A stretch of 64,000 nt of DNA from Myxococcota bacterium (lineage in GTDB: Bacteria; Myxococcota_A; UBA796), in contig JAQXDW010000024.1 of the NCBI GenBank assembly GCA_029251165.1, forward strand, positions 89,858 through 153,857, given 5' to 3'. Position numbers and translations under genes: made by a program. Shown here piece by piece: positions 1 to 9,074 of the stretch; position 1 is the stretch's first letter, and every line of letters starts with the position of its first letter. Under the pieces are notes generated by a model. That model searched no databases and had not been told where the DNA came from. It worked only from the letters and a program-made list of their open reading frames with translations.

Positions 1-2
1 CG

Positions 3-485
3 CAGTGGTTTCAGCACGAGTTCATGCACCACCTCTTCCGGACGTGGCCCGAGTACGGCCTCGAAGACAGCGATCACCAGTGGTTCGACCGCACCACCTG
101 GCCCGATGACTTCGAGGGCGTCTATGAGCCGGACTACTACATCGAGGCCGTCGACAAGCGGCTGCTCGCCGCCTCGCCCTCGCTGGCGGAAGGACTGGTG
201 GGACCAGAGTGGGCCGGGCCGGCATCGCTCACCATCGACGCGCTGGTCGGAGACTATGAGCGCCAGCCGGTGCAGAACGGCTGGCACGAGGTGACCGTTA
301 TCGATAACGACGGCCTGCGGTGGACCAACGCCGACGGGGTGAGCTGGAGCCTGGAGATTCGCGACGGCGCGCTCTGGGCGGGCGAAGACTGTCCGTATGG
401 GCCCTCGGAGCTTGCAGTGGCGCTGGAAGACGACGCCATCGCCACGCTGTGGTTTGGCGGTGAGGCGTACATTCGCCTCGACTGA
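3..485 (+). CDS. C-terminal part of unidentified protein (5' truncated by window edge)
   Basis: The frame is open from the left edge (reading QWFQHEF before the first Met at 24), so this is the 3' part of a longer gene. About 160 residues are visible. They are acidic and Trp/Tyr-rich, with WPEYG near the start and a small beta-rich tail (GEDCPYGPSEL, then ATLWFGGEAYIRLD). I see no signal peptide, membrane segment or known motif in the visible part. It ends 54 bases before the stop of a convergent gene. I do not recognise the family. Confidence 0.6.
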   Translation, partial: QWFQHEFMHHLFRTWPEYGLEDSDHQWFDRTTWPDDFEGVYEPDYYIEAVDKRLLAASPSLAEGLVGPEWAGPASLTIDALVGDYERQPVQNGWHEVTVIDNDGLRWTNADGVSWSLEIRDGALWAGEDCPYGPSELAVALEDDAIATLWFGGEAYIRLD

Positions 486-539
486 GGGCGATCGGGATGG
501 CGGTCGTGCAGCGGCGAAAGAAGGGGGGCGTCCGCCCGC

Positions 540-1556
540 TCACCGCTGGGTGAGCATCAGCCGCTCCGTCACCGGCAGCGTCTTCTCCAGCTCCACGATG
601 TCCAGCGGCTGCTCACGGGCCTCGATCTCCTCGCCGCTGCGGTGGCTCCGCACCGCCGTCCACAGGATCCGCATTCCCGCGATCCCGCCCGTCACCGTGA
701 TCACCCCGGCTCCGCCAACCGCCCCGACCACCGCCAGCCCCTGCGCCACAAACAGCGTCGCCAGGAACACCAGCGCGAACACCGCCGTGCTCGCCAGCAT
801 CAGCGCCCCCGAGCCCATCACGATCGCCCGGCTCTGCATGCTCATCGGATGGTCTGACAGGCACACCACCCCGTTCGCGGCATCCACCACGCCCTTGTAC
901 GACTTCCCTCCGTAGCCATAGGTCAGCTCATACAGCGGGTAGAACACCTGCCCTTCGTCCGTCCGCTCGATGCGGTTCTCGCCCTTGACCTCCGAGAACC
1001 GCTTGCGGTCCCGGGCCAGCAGCTCCTGGCCGAACTTCTGCGCCTTCCGCTGGGCCTCCTCCTTCGACATCGTGGTCTTGAGGACCTCTCCCGGGATCTG
1101 GTCGGGATCCATGTACTGCCGCACCCGCATCGCGAACCGGTAGTCGGCGATGGCGTCGTGGTACCAGAGCCCGTAGTGCCCCACGACCGCGCAGGTGTCG
1201 GTCTCGACGATGGATGCCGACAGCCGGGCGGTCACGGTGAACAGGTAGACCGGCACGTAGACCTGCCGGACCGCCTTGACGGTGAACTTGCGCTCGAAGT
1301 CACCGGGAATGCCGAACCGGTTGAGGCAGAACCGCTGCAGCCGCTCGCCGGCCTCCTGCTTCGTGATGTTGACCGGGAAGTACGGCGGCATCCCGCCGAG
1401 GTCGCGGTGCTTCAAGGCGGTGTCGCAGTAGGGACAGGAGACGACCACCGCAGAGGCGTCCGCGGAGATCCCGCCGCCGCAGGAGGGGCAGACGATGTTC
1501 TGCCGACCGCAGGCGGTGCAGGTCCCGTCAGCGTGCTCACCGCATGCGCAGACCAT
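540..1556 (-). CDS. Zinc-ribbon membrane protein, paralogue of upstream gene
   Basis: A 338-residue protein. The N-terminus carries two or three zinc-ribbon-like Cys clusters (CACG, CTACG, CPSCGGG, then CPYC). A middle domain follows with VYVPVYLFTV and FYPLYELTYGYGG motifs. Two adjacent hydrophobic segments lie near residues 255-315, and a charged tail faces the cytosol. I chose the ATG at 1556 because it overlaps the TGA of the upstream gene (TGATG), which implies translational coupling; longer upstream readings run antisense through that gene. The middle domain (YPLY.LTY.Y.G...G) and C-terminal membrane pair also occur in the upstream gene, so the two look like diverged duplicates. Function unknown; a zinc-dependent membrane sensor or scaffold is possible. 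Confidence 0.8.
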   Translation of the reverse strand: MVCACGEHADGTCTACGRQNIVCPSCGGGISADASAVVVSCPYCDTALKHRDLGGMPPYFPVNITKQEAGERLQRFCLNRFGIPGDFERKFTVKAVRQVYVPVYLFTVTARLSASIVETDTCAVVGHYGLWYHDAIADYRFAMRVRQYMDPDQIPGEVLKTTMSKEEAQRKAQKFGQELLARDRKRFSEVKGENRIERTDEGQVFYPLYELTYGYGGKSYKGVVDAANGVVCLSDHPMSMQSRAIVMGSGALMLASTAVFALVFLATLFVAQGLAVVGAVGGAGVITVTGGIAGMRILWTAVRSHRSGEEIEAREQPLDIVELEKTLPVTERLMLTQR

Positions 1557-2536
1557 CACAGCCACCCCTGGCTCTCGCCGATGTTCTCGACGTTCACGCT
1601 CGCCACCAGCCGCCCGGCCGTCGCGATCGCCGCCCAGGAGCACGCCAGGACCGCCGCGCCGATGCCGATGATCACCCCGGCGCCGTCGTCGTCCGTCATC
1701 ATCGGCAGCAGCAGGCAGCCGAGGTAGAACAGCCCGCCGGACGCCCCCACCGCGCCGATCCCAACGAACAACCTCATGATGCGCTGCAGGTAAAACATCG
1801 GCTCCATCGCGCTGAGCACCACCCCGCGACCGCCGCCCACCGCGACCCGGTAGCTGCCGCCCCGGTAGCGGTAGGTCACCGTCCACAGCGGGTAGAGCAG
1901 GAGCAGCCGGCTGGCGATGCTCACCTCGGTGTCGAACTCGGTGATCGCGGTGAGCCCGTCGCCGGCCTTCACGCGCTCACCGATGAGGTCGATGAGGTTG
2001 TCCTCCACGGCGTCGTCGACCTGCTCGCCGGTCATGTCCACGCTGAGCACCGGCAGCGCCGAGTCCTCCCAGACCACGCTGCCGATCGGCACCGGCTCGG
2101 CATCGAGCACCACCCGCCCCAGGCCAGCGAGGCCGAACTCGTGGGCGTGCTTGCGGGCGAGCACCGGGAAGTCTCCGGTGCTGTCGATGGTGCCGTCCTT
2201 CCAGATCTTGACGGTCTGCTTGTTGCGCCGCTCGTTGCGGTAGCCCTTCCACCACCCCGACACGCTCGCACGGCTGACAAACATCGGCACGTAGACCCCG
2301 GAGGACGACTCGATGTCGATGCGCACGTTCTTCATCTGCTTGTCCACGGCCATCCGCTCGATCACCGCCTTGCGGATCGCGGCCTCGTCGATGGAGGGCA
2401 CGATGTGGACGGGGATCCCGGCCAGCTCGGTGGAGGGGTAGAGGGTGCCGCAGTGGTCGCAGATGGTCAGCAGGTTGTCCGGCTGAGCCGGGACGCCAGA
2501 GCCACAATTCCGACAGCGGAGCATCACGAACGACAC
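1556..2536 (-). CDS. Zinc-ribbon membrane protein
   Basis: A 326-residue protein that starts with a treble-clef-like zinc ribbon (CRNCGSG and CDHCGT, Cys pairs about 19 residues apart). A soluble domain of about 200 residues follows, with YVPMFVSRASV and LYPLWTVTYRYRGGSY, and then two membrane segments near residues 240-305. Domain order and the two aromatic strand motifs match the downstream gene, with which it overlaps by one base. An SGNH-hydrolase-like gene ends 30 bases upstream on the same strand, so the three probably form one operon. Family function is unknown to me; the ribbon suggests a metal- or nucleic-acid-binding cytosolic head on a membrane anchor. Confidence 0.8.
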   Translation of the reverse strand: MSFVMLRCRNCGSGVPAQPDNLLTICDHCGTLYPSTELAGIPVHIVPSIDEAAIRKAVIERMAVDKQMKNVRIDIESSSGVYVPMFVSRASVSGWWKGYRNERRNKQTVKIWKDGTIDSTGDFPVLARKHAHEFGLAGLGRVVLDAEPVPIGSVVWEDSALPVLSVDMTGEQVDDAVEDNLIDLIGERVKAGDGLTAITEFDTEVSIASRLLLLYPLWTVTYRYRGGSYRVAVGGGRGVVLSAMEPMFYLQRIMRLFVGIGAVGASGGLFYLGCLLLPMMTDDDGAGVIIGIGAAVLACSWAAIATAGRLVASVNVENIGESQGWL

Positions 2537-2566
2537 AGAACCATCCGAGCAAAGTGTTAGCTCAGC

Positions 2567-3676
2567 CTACTCCGTTGGCTGGGCAAAGTCCGCGAAGTAC
2601 GGCACCAGCAGCTCCGCGATTGCAGCGTGGCCGTTGATGGAGGGGTGGATCGGGTCGACGAACATGGCGTCCTCGCGCTTGTAGTCCGCCGGGCTCGCCT
2701 TCAGGAGCGTGACGACGTGGCTGGGGGCGTCGACCACCGGAACCCCGCGCTGTCGGCCGACCCAGGCCATCACCGCCCGGTAGCCCCGCTGGGATCGGGG
2801 ACCGGCCTGCTCGTACTCCACAAGCTGGCGGAGCAGCGCATCGTCGGTGGCGTTGAAGTCGACCAGGGGGTGCTCGGTGTCTCCGCGCTGGGGCGGGATG
2901 ACCATCACCACCTTCGCCTCGCCCGCCAGATCGATCATCGCGTGGAGGTTCTCGGCGTACTCCTCCATCGAGACCCGGTGGGTGCGGGTCAGCGGCGGAG
3001 CCGGTCGGATGGCCGAGAGGCCGTAGCGCAGCCAAGACAGCAGCTGAAGCGCACGCCCCTGGGAGCGCATCATCTGGCGAATTCCGTCCTGCAGCTGGGC
3101 ATCCGCTCCCCCGAGCGCCGCCATCATGTCGCTGTTCATGTTGTAGATGATCAGCCCGTCCAGCCCGAGACTGAGCGACTGCTGGAGGATGACCATCGAC
3201 TGGTAGGTGGTGTAGGCTGGCACCCCGCCGTTGATCACCTCCACCGCGCGGGGCGGCGGCGTCGCGCCGCCGTTGAGCGCGACCTCCAGCTTCGAAGAGA
3301 ATGTATCGGCGATGACCACCCCAGAGCCGAACACGCTGGAGTCTCCCAGCACCAGGATGCGCTTCTGCCCGACAGGCTTCGGGTCTGTCAGCGCATCGTC
3401 ACGGAACCCCTTCGCGGAGATGACGTCGTCGGAGGTGTCCGCGCTGGGGAGCCCCCACCGCGCCTCCCACTCTCGCAGGATCGGTCCCTGGTTGACCGCG
3501 CCGGGGGTGAGCTGCCAGCCCAGCGCAGCGTCAAAGCCGAGGTGGGCGGGGTAGTCGGTCGGTCGGCGGGCATCTGGCGGCGGGCCGAGGACCCACAGGC
3601 TCCCCTCCGCCAGCAGGAAGACCAGGACCGTTGTCACCAGCGCGTACAGCATGCGTCGCTTCAGGGGAAGAGCCAT
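2567..3676 (-). CDS. SGNH/GDSL-type hydrolase-like membrane-anchored protein
   Basis: A 369-residue protein. Residues about 8-28 form a signal anchor after a basic start (MALPLKRR). The block I motif VLGDSSVFG supplies the likely nucleophile Ser, a Gly/Asn-rich block follows (INGGVPAYTTYQS), and the block V motif DPIHPSINGH supplies the Asp-His pair. These are hallmarks of SGNH/GDSL hydrolases, in particular the membrane-attached AlgJ/DltD-like type acting on acylated sugars or lipids in the periplasm. Substrate unknown. I chose the ATG at 3676, directly before the hydrophobic segment; longer readings overlap the divergent gene. It leads the operon with the two zinc-ribbon genes. Confidence 0.85.
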   Translation of the reverse strand: MALPLKRRMLYALVTTVLVFLLAEGSLWVLGPPPDARRPTDYPAHLGFDAALGWQLTPGAVNQGPILREWEARWGLPSADTSDDVISAKGFRDDALTDPKPVGQKRILVLGDSSVFGSGVVIADTFSSKLEVALNGGATPPPRAVEVINGGVPAYTTYQSMVILQQSLSLGLDGLIIYNMNSDMMAALGGADAQLQDGIRQMMRSQGRALQLLSWLRYGLSAIRPAPPLTRTHRVSMEEYAENLHAMIDLAGEAKVVMVIPPQRGDTEHPLVDFNATDDALLRQLVEYEQAGPRSQRGYRAVMAWVGRQRGVPVVDAPSHVVTLLKASPADYKREDAMFVDPIHPSINGHAAIAELLVPYFADFAQPTE

Positions 3677-3701
3677 CGCCTCTGATGCTACCGTATGACC
3701 T

Positions 3702-4127
3702 ATGGCATGGCACTTTGAGACCCGGGCCGATGACCAGACCATCACGCCCACCACCCTGCTGGCGGTCGACATCGATCCCCGCATGCTGCGACTTCGCCTC
3801 GGCCTCGCCATCCGAACCGGTGGCGATCCGGAGCTGTACAGCGGCGCGGTGATCCGGCGGTTCTTCCTCGTCGAGCACATCCACTGGCCGCCGCTGGTGA
3901 CCTGGCTGGGTGGCGCGACGGCCGCCGCTCTGCTGGCGCGCATCGCAGCGGGCTACACCGGCACCCGGCTGTGGAGCGGCGACTGGACCGGGGAGTGGAC
4001 GGTGGATGCCATCGCGGCGCTGGATGACCTGCATGCAGCCCTCAGCACGCGCGCCGTGCCGCCGACAGCGAGCAGGACGACGCCGGGCATCGCACCGCGC
4101 GCGCCGCTGCCGCCCAGAGACTCATGA
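3702..4127 (+). CDS. Hypothetical protein
   Basis: A 141-residue ORF, divergent from the SGNH gene with a gap of only 25 bases. It starts ATG GCA TGG (MAWHFET) just after a TATGAC hexamer that could act as a -10 box. The central part has a moderately hydrophobic stretch (LVTWLGGATAAALLARIAAG, residues 66-85) and the tail is Pro/Thr/Arg-rich. No known motif. Codon use is GC-rich like its neighbours, so I think it is real, but the function is unknown. Confidence 0.6.
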   Translation: MAWHFETRADDQTITPTTLLAVDIDPRMLRLRLGLAIRTGGDPELYSGAVIRRFFLVEHIHWPPLVTWLGGATAAALLARIAAGYTGTRLWSGDWTGEWTVDAIAALDDLHAALSTRAVPPTASRTTPGIAPRAPLPPRDS

Positions 4128-4136
4128 TTTCAAGGG

Positions 4137-6449
4137 ATGCTCCTCGAGCGTCCTCGCTGGTCGTCCATGTCGATGGGGCAATTATTATGGGCGCTGCGCC
4201 CTGAATGCGTCGGCTCTCCAGCGGGCTGCGCACCCCTCGCAGGGGCCTGTATTGTGGCCTCTCCACTGCGTCACCGGCTCGAAAGTTCGGTAATCACGGT
4301 TCGATTCGTCTGCAGAGCAGCCCGTGGGACCTCTCCAAGTCCCTCCCCTCAAGCAGCCCCAGCCACTATCATCCATTCCATCGCTCTCACCCCAACCAGC
4401 CGCGTCTGGAGTCTCCAGCGCACTGTCTCTCTCACCCTCTCCGGGATGGTCCTCCTCACTGCAGGCTCCATCATCTGGGGCACCTACGTTCGCTCCCGCG
4501 ACACCATCCTCATCAACTCCGAGGAGCTCATCCTGCAGGCGGCTCGCGAGAGCCAGGAGCGTGTCCTCGCCTACCTTGAGCCCGCCGCCCGCACCGTCCG
4601 CCAGCTCAACCGCCTCCACGTCCAGTCCTCTGTCGACCTCGATGACTTCGCTGCAGCGGAGGGCATTCTCTTCGCACTGCAGCACGCTCAGCCCGAGATC
4701 TCGATGCTCGGCTATGGCGCTGAAGACGGCCGCTTCCTGATGGTCGAGCGCACCACCGAGGGCGCGCTCTGGACGAAGGAGGTCTCCCCAGGCACCGGAG
4801 CCATCTGGCGACTGCGCGCCCCGTCCGGTGGGCTGGCCGACGTCACCGCCATCGAGCCCGACCCGACCGATGCCTACGACCCCCGAATCCGGCCCTGGTA
4901 CCAGGGCGCGCGCGCCGCAGAGGGACTCATCTGGACGGACGTCTACGTCTTCTGGAGCCGAAAGGAGCCCGGGATCACCGTGGCGGTCCCGGTCGATGAC
5001 GGCGTCGTCAGCGCCGACGTACGCCTCCGCGAGCTGTCCGGCTTCCTGGAGAGCCTCGACCTCAGCGACCACAGCGTCGCCTTCATCATGGACTATCGCG
5101 GCCGCCTCATCGCGACCTCCGAGGGCGAGGCGCTGCTGACGGATCGCGCGCTCATTGCCGCAGCCGCCTCCGTCACTCCCTCCATCGCCGCGCTGGCCGC
5201 CGCGCCGTCGGTGCAGGCGTTTGTGTCCGGCAGCGATGCCCCCTCCCAGACCGTGCGGTTCTCCGTCGACGACGCTCCCCACATCGGCGGGCTGATCCCG
5301 CTGTCGATCGGCTCGGAGCGAGAGTGGCTCGTCGGCGTGACGGCCCCGGAGTCCGACTTCCTCGGCGCGCTCCACGACGCCAACCGAAGGAACGCCATCA
5401 TCGGCGCGATCCTGATGCTGGCCGCCCTCATCCTCTCCCGCATCCTCGCCCGCTGGATCGCTGGCACCCTACAGGTCCTCGTCATCGAGAGCGCCCGGGT
5501 CCGTGCGCTTCAGCTCGACCGTGGCGATCGGGCCGGGGCGCGGTTTCGAGAGGTCGCCGACGTCATCGATGCCTTCGAGGACATGAAGACCGGCCTGCGC
5601 GCCTTCCAGCGCTACCTGCCGATCAAGCTGGTTCGGGTGCTGCTGGAGGAGCAGATCGAGCCCCGTCTGGGCGGCGTGGAGCGGCAGATCTCGCTGTACT
5701 TCTCCGATGTCGGCGGCTTCACCACCATCTCTGAGCGACTCGGTCCACTCCGAATGGCTGAGCGACTCGGCGACTACCTCGGCATGCTCTCGACCACCAT
5801 CCAGGAGAGCGACGGCACCGTCGTGCAGTTCGTCGGGGATGAGGTCATGGCGATGTGGGGCGCGCCGCTGCCGGTTCCTGACCACGCTGACCGGGTCTGC
5901 GAGGCGGCCTTGACCGTACAGGAGCGCATCCCTGACCTCTGGGAGGTCGACGAGAGCCACCCGCTGATGCACACCCGCATCGGCCTGCACACCGCCACTG
6001 TCGTCGTCGGCCACTTCGGTGCTCGAGACCGCATGTACTACGGGGCCATCGGCGACGGCGTAAACCTCGCCAGCCGACTGGAGAGCGCCAACAAGCAGTA
6101 CGGAACCAAGATCCTCGTCTCCGACGCCACCCGCGCGCTCGTCACCCCGGATGCCTTCGTCTTCCGGCTCATCGATCGGATCATCGCCAAGGGCAAGCGA
6201 GAGCCGACGACCATCTACGAGCTGATCGGACGCCACGGGCAGATCTCCAGCACCGATCGGGCAAAGATTGAACGCTACGAGGCGGCATTCGCCGACTACC
6301 AGGCCCGCCGATTCACTGACGCCGCCGCGCAGCTTGCCGAGCATCCCGATGATCCCCCCGCGGTCATGCTCCGCAAGCGCTGCCAGCACTACAGCGAGCA
6401 CCCGCCAGATGAGGAATGGGACGGGGTGTATGTGATGGTCACCAAGTAG
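4137..6449 (+). CDS. Membrane class III adenylate/guanylate cyclase with dCache sensor
   Basis: The core is clear from about 4390 onward. A membrane segment (GMVLLTAGSIIWGTYV) is followed by an extracytoplasmic double-Cache-type sensor of about 270 residues (contains DPRIRPWYQGA, typical of Cache domains), a second membrane segment (AIIGAILMLAALILSRIL), a short HAMP-like linker and a C-terminal class III cyclase domain. Catalytic features: LYFSDVGGFT and VGDEVMAMWG give the two metal Asp residues, and GDGVNLASRLES gives the transition-state Asn and Arg. The usual purine-binding Lys before GD is Gln (VVQFVGD), as seen in many bacterial CHD proteins. It probably makes cAMP in response to a small periplasmic ligand. 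The first 85 or so residues look non-coding, and the true start may be a GTG or TTG nearer 4260-4440. Confidence 0.88.
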   Translation: MLLERPRWSSMSMGQLLWALRPECVGSPAGCAPLAGACIVASPLRHRLESSVITVRFVCRAARGTSPSPSPQAAPATIIHSIALTPTSRVWSLQRTVSLTLSGMVLLTAGSIIWGTYVRSRDTILINSEELILQAARESQERVLAYLEPAARTVRQLNRLHVQSSVDLDDFAAAEGILFALQHAQPEISMLGYGAEDGRFLMVERTTEGALWTKEVSPGTGAIWRLRAPSGGLADVTAIEPDPTDAYDPRIRPWYQGARAAEGLIWTDVYVFWSRKEPGITVAVPVDDGVVSADVRLRELSGFLESLDLSDHSVAFIMDYRGRLIATSEGEALLTDRALIAAAASVTPSIAALAAAPSVQAFVSGSDAPSQTVRFSVDDAPHIGGLIPLSIGSEREWLVGVTAPESDFLGALHDANRRNAIIGAILMLAALILSRILARWIAGTLQVLVIESARVRALQLDRGDRAGARFREVADVIDAFEDMKTGLRAFQRYLPIKLVRVLLEEQIEPRLGGVERQISLYFSDVGGFTTISERLGPLRMAERLGDYLGMLSTTIQESDGTVVQFVGDEVMAMWGAPLPVPDHADRVCEAALTVQERIPDLWEVDESHPLMHTRIGLHTATVVVGHFGARDRMYYGAIGDGVNLASRLESANKQYGTKILVSDATRALVTPDAFVFRLIDRIIAKGKREPTTIYELIGRHGQISSTDRAKIERYEAAFADYQARRFTDAAAQLAEHPDDPPAVMLRKRCQHYSEHPPDEEWDGVYVMVTK

Positions 6450-6657
6450 GCCCAGAGGCCGCGGCGGTCTCCAGGAAGGCTCTAAGCGCGACCCGCTGGA
6501 CAGCCCGCGCAGCGTCATCACCCCATCAAGCCGGCGCAGGATTGAGGCGAGGCGCAGTGTGCTGAGTGCGGCCCGCACACGCTCCACGTCGGCTCATCGA
6601 GCCATGCGCAGAGACAATCAAGCAGAGAAGCAGCCTGGCGACAAACTACACTGGGGC

Positions 6658-7971
6658 ATGCTCCTTCTCTTCCTCCTCTTCTCCTGCAAGCACCGCAGCG
6701 TCGAGGAGTTGCCAGCAGAATCCGTCCCCCGTCCGGCCCTGTGGGGAGACATCTCGCTGGCTGGTCAGGCCCTGGTCGGACCGGCGGGCTCACAGGCTGG
6801 CGGCAGCGTTGCGGGTGTGGGTGACATCAACGGCGACGGCTACGCAGACGTGCTCATCGGCGCCGATGAGCTCGGGGTCGCCTACCTGCTCTCCGGCACG
6901 CAGTCGCCCGGACCGCTCGTGCCCGTCGCCACCCTCACCGGCCCCACAGGCGCCGGACGCTCGGTGGCTGGTGTCGGAGACATCGACGGCGACGGCTACG
7001 CAGACGTGCTCATCGGCGGGGGCAGCACAGCGGGGGATGCCTGGCTCGCCTACGGACCGCTCACCGGCACCGTCACGCTGCTGGATGGCTGGACCGGCAG
7101 CAGCGGCGACGGCAGCGGCTTCACCGTCGCCGGTCCCGGCGATCTCACTGGAGATGGGCACGGCGATCTCCTCATCGCAGCGCCCCGCTCCAGCCAGGGT
7201 GCCGGCACCATCTGGCTGCTGCCCGCCAATGCTGAGCCCGGCAGCTTCACCGAGGCTGCCGTCGCCACCCTCACCGGTGCAGCACCCCGAGGCTTCGCGG
7301 GCTACGCGATGGACAGCGCCGGGGACGTTGACGGTGACGGCCACCGCGACCTCATCGTTGGCGCGTGGGGAGCGGCTGGATTCACCGGAGAGGCTGCGAT
7401 CGTCCTCGGCCCGATCACCGCAGATGCATCCCTCGCCGACGCCGATCTGCGGCTGGCCGGGGTCACCGCCTGGGACCTCGCCGGGTTCAGCGTCTCCGGC
7501 GCCGGAGACGTCACCGGAGATGGCCGAGATGACGTCATCGTCGGTGCATACGGGGTCGATGGTGCCGACTACTCTGTGGGGGCGGCATACGTGATCGCCG
7601 GGGGAATCTCGCGGGGGCGCACCCTGGATGCAGCGGTCGCGCGGCTGATGGGAGAGACCGGGGGCGACAACACCGGCTGGTCGGTGTCCGGTGCCGGAGA
7701 CGTCAACGACGACGGCGTCCCCGACCTGCTCGTTGGGGCAACCGGACTCGACGCTGGGGTCGGTGAGGGCGGCGGAGGCTGGCTGTTCTACGGCCCGGTC
7801 ACCGGCAGCATGAGCGTCCGCGATGCTGGCGTCCGCATCCTCGGTGAGCACCACAACAGCGGCACCGGACACGCCCTCGATGGTGCCGGTGACATCGACG
7901 GTGACGGCATGGCTGACATCCTCATCGGTGCCCCTGGTGCGGCGTCAGCCTACCTCATCACCCAGCCATAG
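6658..7971 (+). CDS. FG-GAP repeat (integrin alpha-like) lipoprotein
   Basis: A 437-residue predicted lipoprotein. Signal MLLLFLLFSC has a lipobox Cys at residue 10, and I chose the ATG at 6658 for this reason. Seven copies of an FG-GAP/VCBS-type calcium-binding motif follow, for example GVGDINGDGYADVLIG, GPGDLTGDGHGDLLIA, GAGDVNDDGVPDLLVG and GAGDIDGDGMADILIG. Seven copies fit a seven-bladed beta-propeller with a Ca2+ site per blade. It should sit on the outer membrane or cell surface and mediate adhesion or ligand binding. A 208-base gap precedes it with no gene. TACACT, eight bases before the start, could be a -10 box. Confidence 0.85.
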   Translation: MLLLFLLFSCKHRSVEELPAESVPRPALWGDISLAGQALVGPAGSQAGGSVAGVGDINGDGYADVLIGADELGVAYLLSGTQSPGPLVPVATLTGPTGAGRSVAGVGDIDGDGYADVLIGGGSTAGDAWLAYGPLTGTVTLLDGWTGSSGDGSGFTVAGPGDLTGDGHGDLLIAAPRSSQGAGTIWLLPANAEPGSFTEAAVATLTGAAPRGFAGYAMDSAGDVDGDGHRDLIVGAWGAAGFTGEAAIVLGPITADASLADADLRLAGVTAWDLAGFSVSGAGDVTGDGRDDVIVGAYGVDGADYSVGAAYVIAGGISRGRTLDAAVARLMGETGGDNTGWSVSGAGDVNDDGVPDLLVGATGLDAGVGEGGGGWLFYGPVTGSMSVRDAGVRILGEHHNSGTGHALDGAGDIDGDGMADILIGAPGAASAYLITQP

Positions 7972-8017
7972 GAGATCGTGGCTGGAGGGCATCCCGGCTG
8001 CCGGACAGTCGAGGCGC

Positions 8018-8923
8018 TCAGGCCTTGAGATCCGCCCAGTCACGGGGCCGCAGGAAGTCGGTGTGTAGCGCGGCCTCTGGGCTTCCGGGCGCGGGCTGGT
8101 GGTCATAGGCCCACCGCACTCGCGGCGGCATGCTCGCCAGGACCGCCTCGATGCGGCGTCCCGACTGCACTCCGTACTTCGTCCCTCGGTCGTACAGGAG
8201 GTTGAACTCCACGTACCGACCACGACGATACAGCTGCCACTCGCGCTGCGGCGCGCCGTAGTCCATCGGCAGTCGGCGCTGAAGGATCGGCAGATAGGCC
8301 GGGAGGTAGCTGTCGCCCACCCGCTGCACGAAGTCGAAGCAGTCCGAGAACGGCGCGGCGTTCCAGTCATCAAAGAACACCCCGCCGATGCCCCGAGGCT
8401 CGTCGCGGTGGGGGAGGTGAAAGTACTCGTCACACCACTGCTTGCAGCGCGCGTAGTGCACCCCAGTCGCGGCCTTGGCGGTGGCATGCCAGTGGACGGC
8501 GTCCTGCTCAAAGCCATAGTACGGCGTGAGGTCATAGCCACCGCCGAACCACCAGATCGAGCCCACTCCCTCCTTCTGCGCGAGAAAGAACCGGAGGTTG
8601 GCGTGGGAGGTCGGGGCGTAGGGATTCCTGGGATGGACAATGAGCGACAGCGAGACCGCCTCAAATCGCCCCCCGGCCAGCTCCGGCTTGCGCTTCGTGG
8701 CCGCCGGAGGAAGCCGGTCGCCGCGAACGTGGGTGAAATTGACCGCCGCTTGCTCGATGGCGCGCCCGCCAGAGAGAATCCGGGGTCGAGAGATGCCGCC
8801 GTTGGGATACGGCATCGGGTCTTCCTGAAAGGTCGCGTCTGGCTCGACGGACTGGAGTCCGCTGCAGATGCGGCCCTGGAGGGTGGAGAGGTAGTCGAAG
8901 ACAGTCGAGGCATCGGGCGTCAT
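8018..8923 (-). CDS. hemF: Oxygen-dependent coproporphyrinogen III oxidase
   Basis: Converts coproporphyrinogen III to protoporphyrinogen IX by oxidative decarboxylation in cytosolic haem synthesis. From the ATG at 8923 the product has 301 residues, close to the 299 of E. coli HemF, and its start (MTPDASTVFDYLSTLQGRIC) lines up with the family. Diagnostic stretches include AAVNFTHVRG, SLSLIVHPRNPYAPTSHANL, WWFGGGYDLTPYY, GIGGVFFDDW and RGRYVEFNLLYDRGTKYG. All conserved blocks are present, so it should be active. A longer reading to 9013 exists but lacks family support. It is monocistronic, converges with the FG-GAP gene and diverges from the MYXO-CTERM gene. Confidence 0.96.
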   Translation of the reverse strand: MTPDASTVFDYLSTLQGRICSGLQSVEPDATFQEDPMPYPNGGISRPRILSGGRAIEQAAVNFTHVRGDRLPPAATKRKPELAGGRFEAVSLSLIVHPRNPYAPTSHANLRFFLAQKEGVGSIWWFGGGYDLTPYYGFEQDAVHWHATAKAATGVHYARCKQWCDEYFHLPHRDEPRGIGGVFFDDWNAAPFSDCFDFVQRVGDSYLPAYLPILQRRLPMDYGAPQREWQLYRRGRYVEFNLLYDRGTKYGVQSGRRIEAVLASMPPRVRWAYDHQPAPGSPEAALHTDFLRPRDWADLKA

Positions 8924-9074
8924 GGACGTGATGTATGCCGAAGACTCCGCCCGATCCATCGGCAGCCTGACGCAGTCACAGCGAATGTCGTGGCCAGACA
9001 GCGGGAGACGCACCGCCCACGAGCAGCACCCGCCTTCCTCCAGCAGCCAGCATCATTCCGGGTAGATTCCCCAC

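Noticed and set aside
4185..5375. Minus-strand ORF of 396 codons opposite the cyclase
   Set aside because: Shadow of the cyclase sensor domain; no recognisable motif.
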